Made by a program: the position numbers and the translations under genes. A DNA stretch of 6,018 bases from Clostridia bacterium (GTDB lineage: Bacteria; Bacillota; Clostridia; Oscillospirales; Acutalibacteraceae): the NCBI GenBank assembly GCA_900764115.1, contig CAAFMR010000210.1, forward strand, positions 1-6,018. Direction: 5' to 3'. This document shows positions 5,864 to 6,018 of the stretch, piece by piece (the stretch's first letter is position 1; each line of letters starts with the position of its first letter). Below the pieces are notes generated by a model. It ran no database searches and had not been told where the DNA came from. It was given only the letters and a program-made list of their open reading frames with translations.

Positions 5864-6018
5864 ATGAGCAAATTGAAGAAAGCCTTTTTGGGCGGCTATC
5901 GCAAAAAGGCGGTGGATGCCGAGCTGGCGGAGCTGCGGCAGCAATTAGCCGAAGCGGAAAATGACCGGCAGCGGTATCGGCATGAGGCGGAGAGCGCAGA
6001 AAGCCGCGCCGCCGCGCT
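5864..6018 (+). CDS. DivIVA/GpsB-like coiled-coil protein, N-terminal part (runs off the window)
   Basis: The 51 complete codons up to the window edge begin MSKLKKAFLGGYRKKAVDAE, followed by a continuous charged helix (ELAELRQQLAEAENDRQRYR, residues 20-39) with heptad-like Leu spacing. The GGY-x(4)-VD element followed by a coiled coil resembles the N-terminal membrane-binding segment of DivIVA-family proteins, which mark cell poles or division sites in Gram-positive bacteria. The usual Phe-Arg pair of DivIVA is not obvious, so a divergent relative is more likely than DivIVA itself. The start is ATG 5864 with GGCGGTG about 6 nt upstream; an in-frame GTG at 5855 is an alternative. The 3' end and full domain content lie outside the window. 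Confidence 0.65.
   Translation, partial: MSKLKKAFLGGYRKKAVDAELAELRQQLAEAENDRQRYRHEAESAESRAAA

Noticed and set aside
5684..5944. - strand frame of 86 codons across the divergent intergenic region
   Set aside because: It overlaps both promoters, the aptamer and the antisense of the DivIVA-like gene, and has no ribosome site that I can see.
1..6018. CRISPR array, tRNA, rRNA, insertion sequence or phage attachment site
   Set aside because: I found no regularly spaced repeats, cloverleaf sequence, transposase coding or terminal inverted repeats on either strand.

Overview
The window looks like a moderately GC-rich Gram-positive genome, probably a Clostridia / Oscillospiraceae-type gut bacterium. 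The evidence is clostridial-style signal peptides and lipobox, purine-rich Shine-Dalgarno sites, sigma-A promoters, a DivIVA-like gene, an InlB-type repeat protein and a clostridial-style threonine synthase C-terminus. The assignment is by resemblance only.

Layout. (1) Positions 1 to about 201, + strand: the 3' part of threonine synthase (thrC), which stops matching its family abruptly. (2) From about 201, - strand: a four-gene run read right to left. It consists of a lipoprotein (4223-3603), a 68-residue coiled-coil protein (3581-3375), a multi-membrane-segment sensor with a C-terminal HD-GYP cyclic-di-GMP phosphodiesterase domain (3351-1123), and an uncharacterised single-span membrane protein (1119 to the junction). 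Gaps are 21, 23 and 3 nt, so this is almost certainly one operon. The last gene and thrC are joined tail to tail with neither natural end present, pointing to a deletion/rearrangement or an assembly chimera. (3) 4276-4305: a strong intrinsic terminator that closes the next - strand unit. (4) 5553-4351, - strand: a secreted 400-residue protein with one InlB-type (Listeria-Bacteroides) repeat. (5) 5554-5863: a dense intergenic control region. On the - strand it holds a sigma-A-like promoter (5750-5722), a cyclic-di-GMP-I (GEMM) riboswitch aptamer immediately after the predicted transcription start (about 5710-5636), and a terminator-like hairpin sharing its 5' arm with the aptamer's 3' end. On the + strand it holds an almost consensus promoter (5793-5821). 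(6) 5864 to the window end, + strand: the start of a DivIVA/GpsB-like coiled-coil gene.

The main result is the riboswitch. A secreted surface-type protein appears to be controlled by cyclic-di-GMP through its mRNA leader, and the adjacent downstream operon encodes a membrane-bound enzyme family that degrades the same messenger. Together they form a plausible local signalling circuit: an envelope sensor lowers cyclic-di-GMP and an RNA switch reads it to set production of a secreted protein. The aptamer core is seen directly in the sequence. The switch direction (predicted ON), the enzyme's activity and the link between the units are inference.
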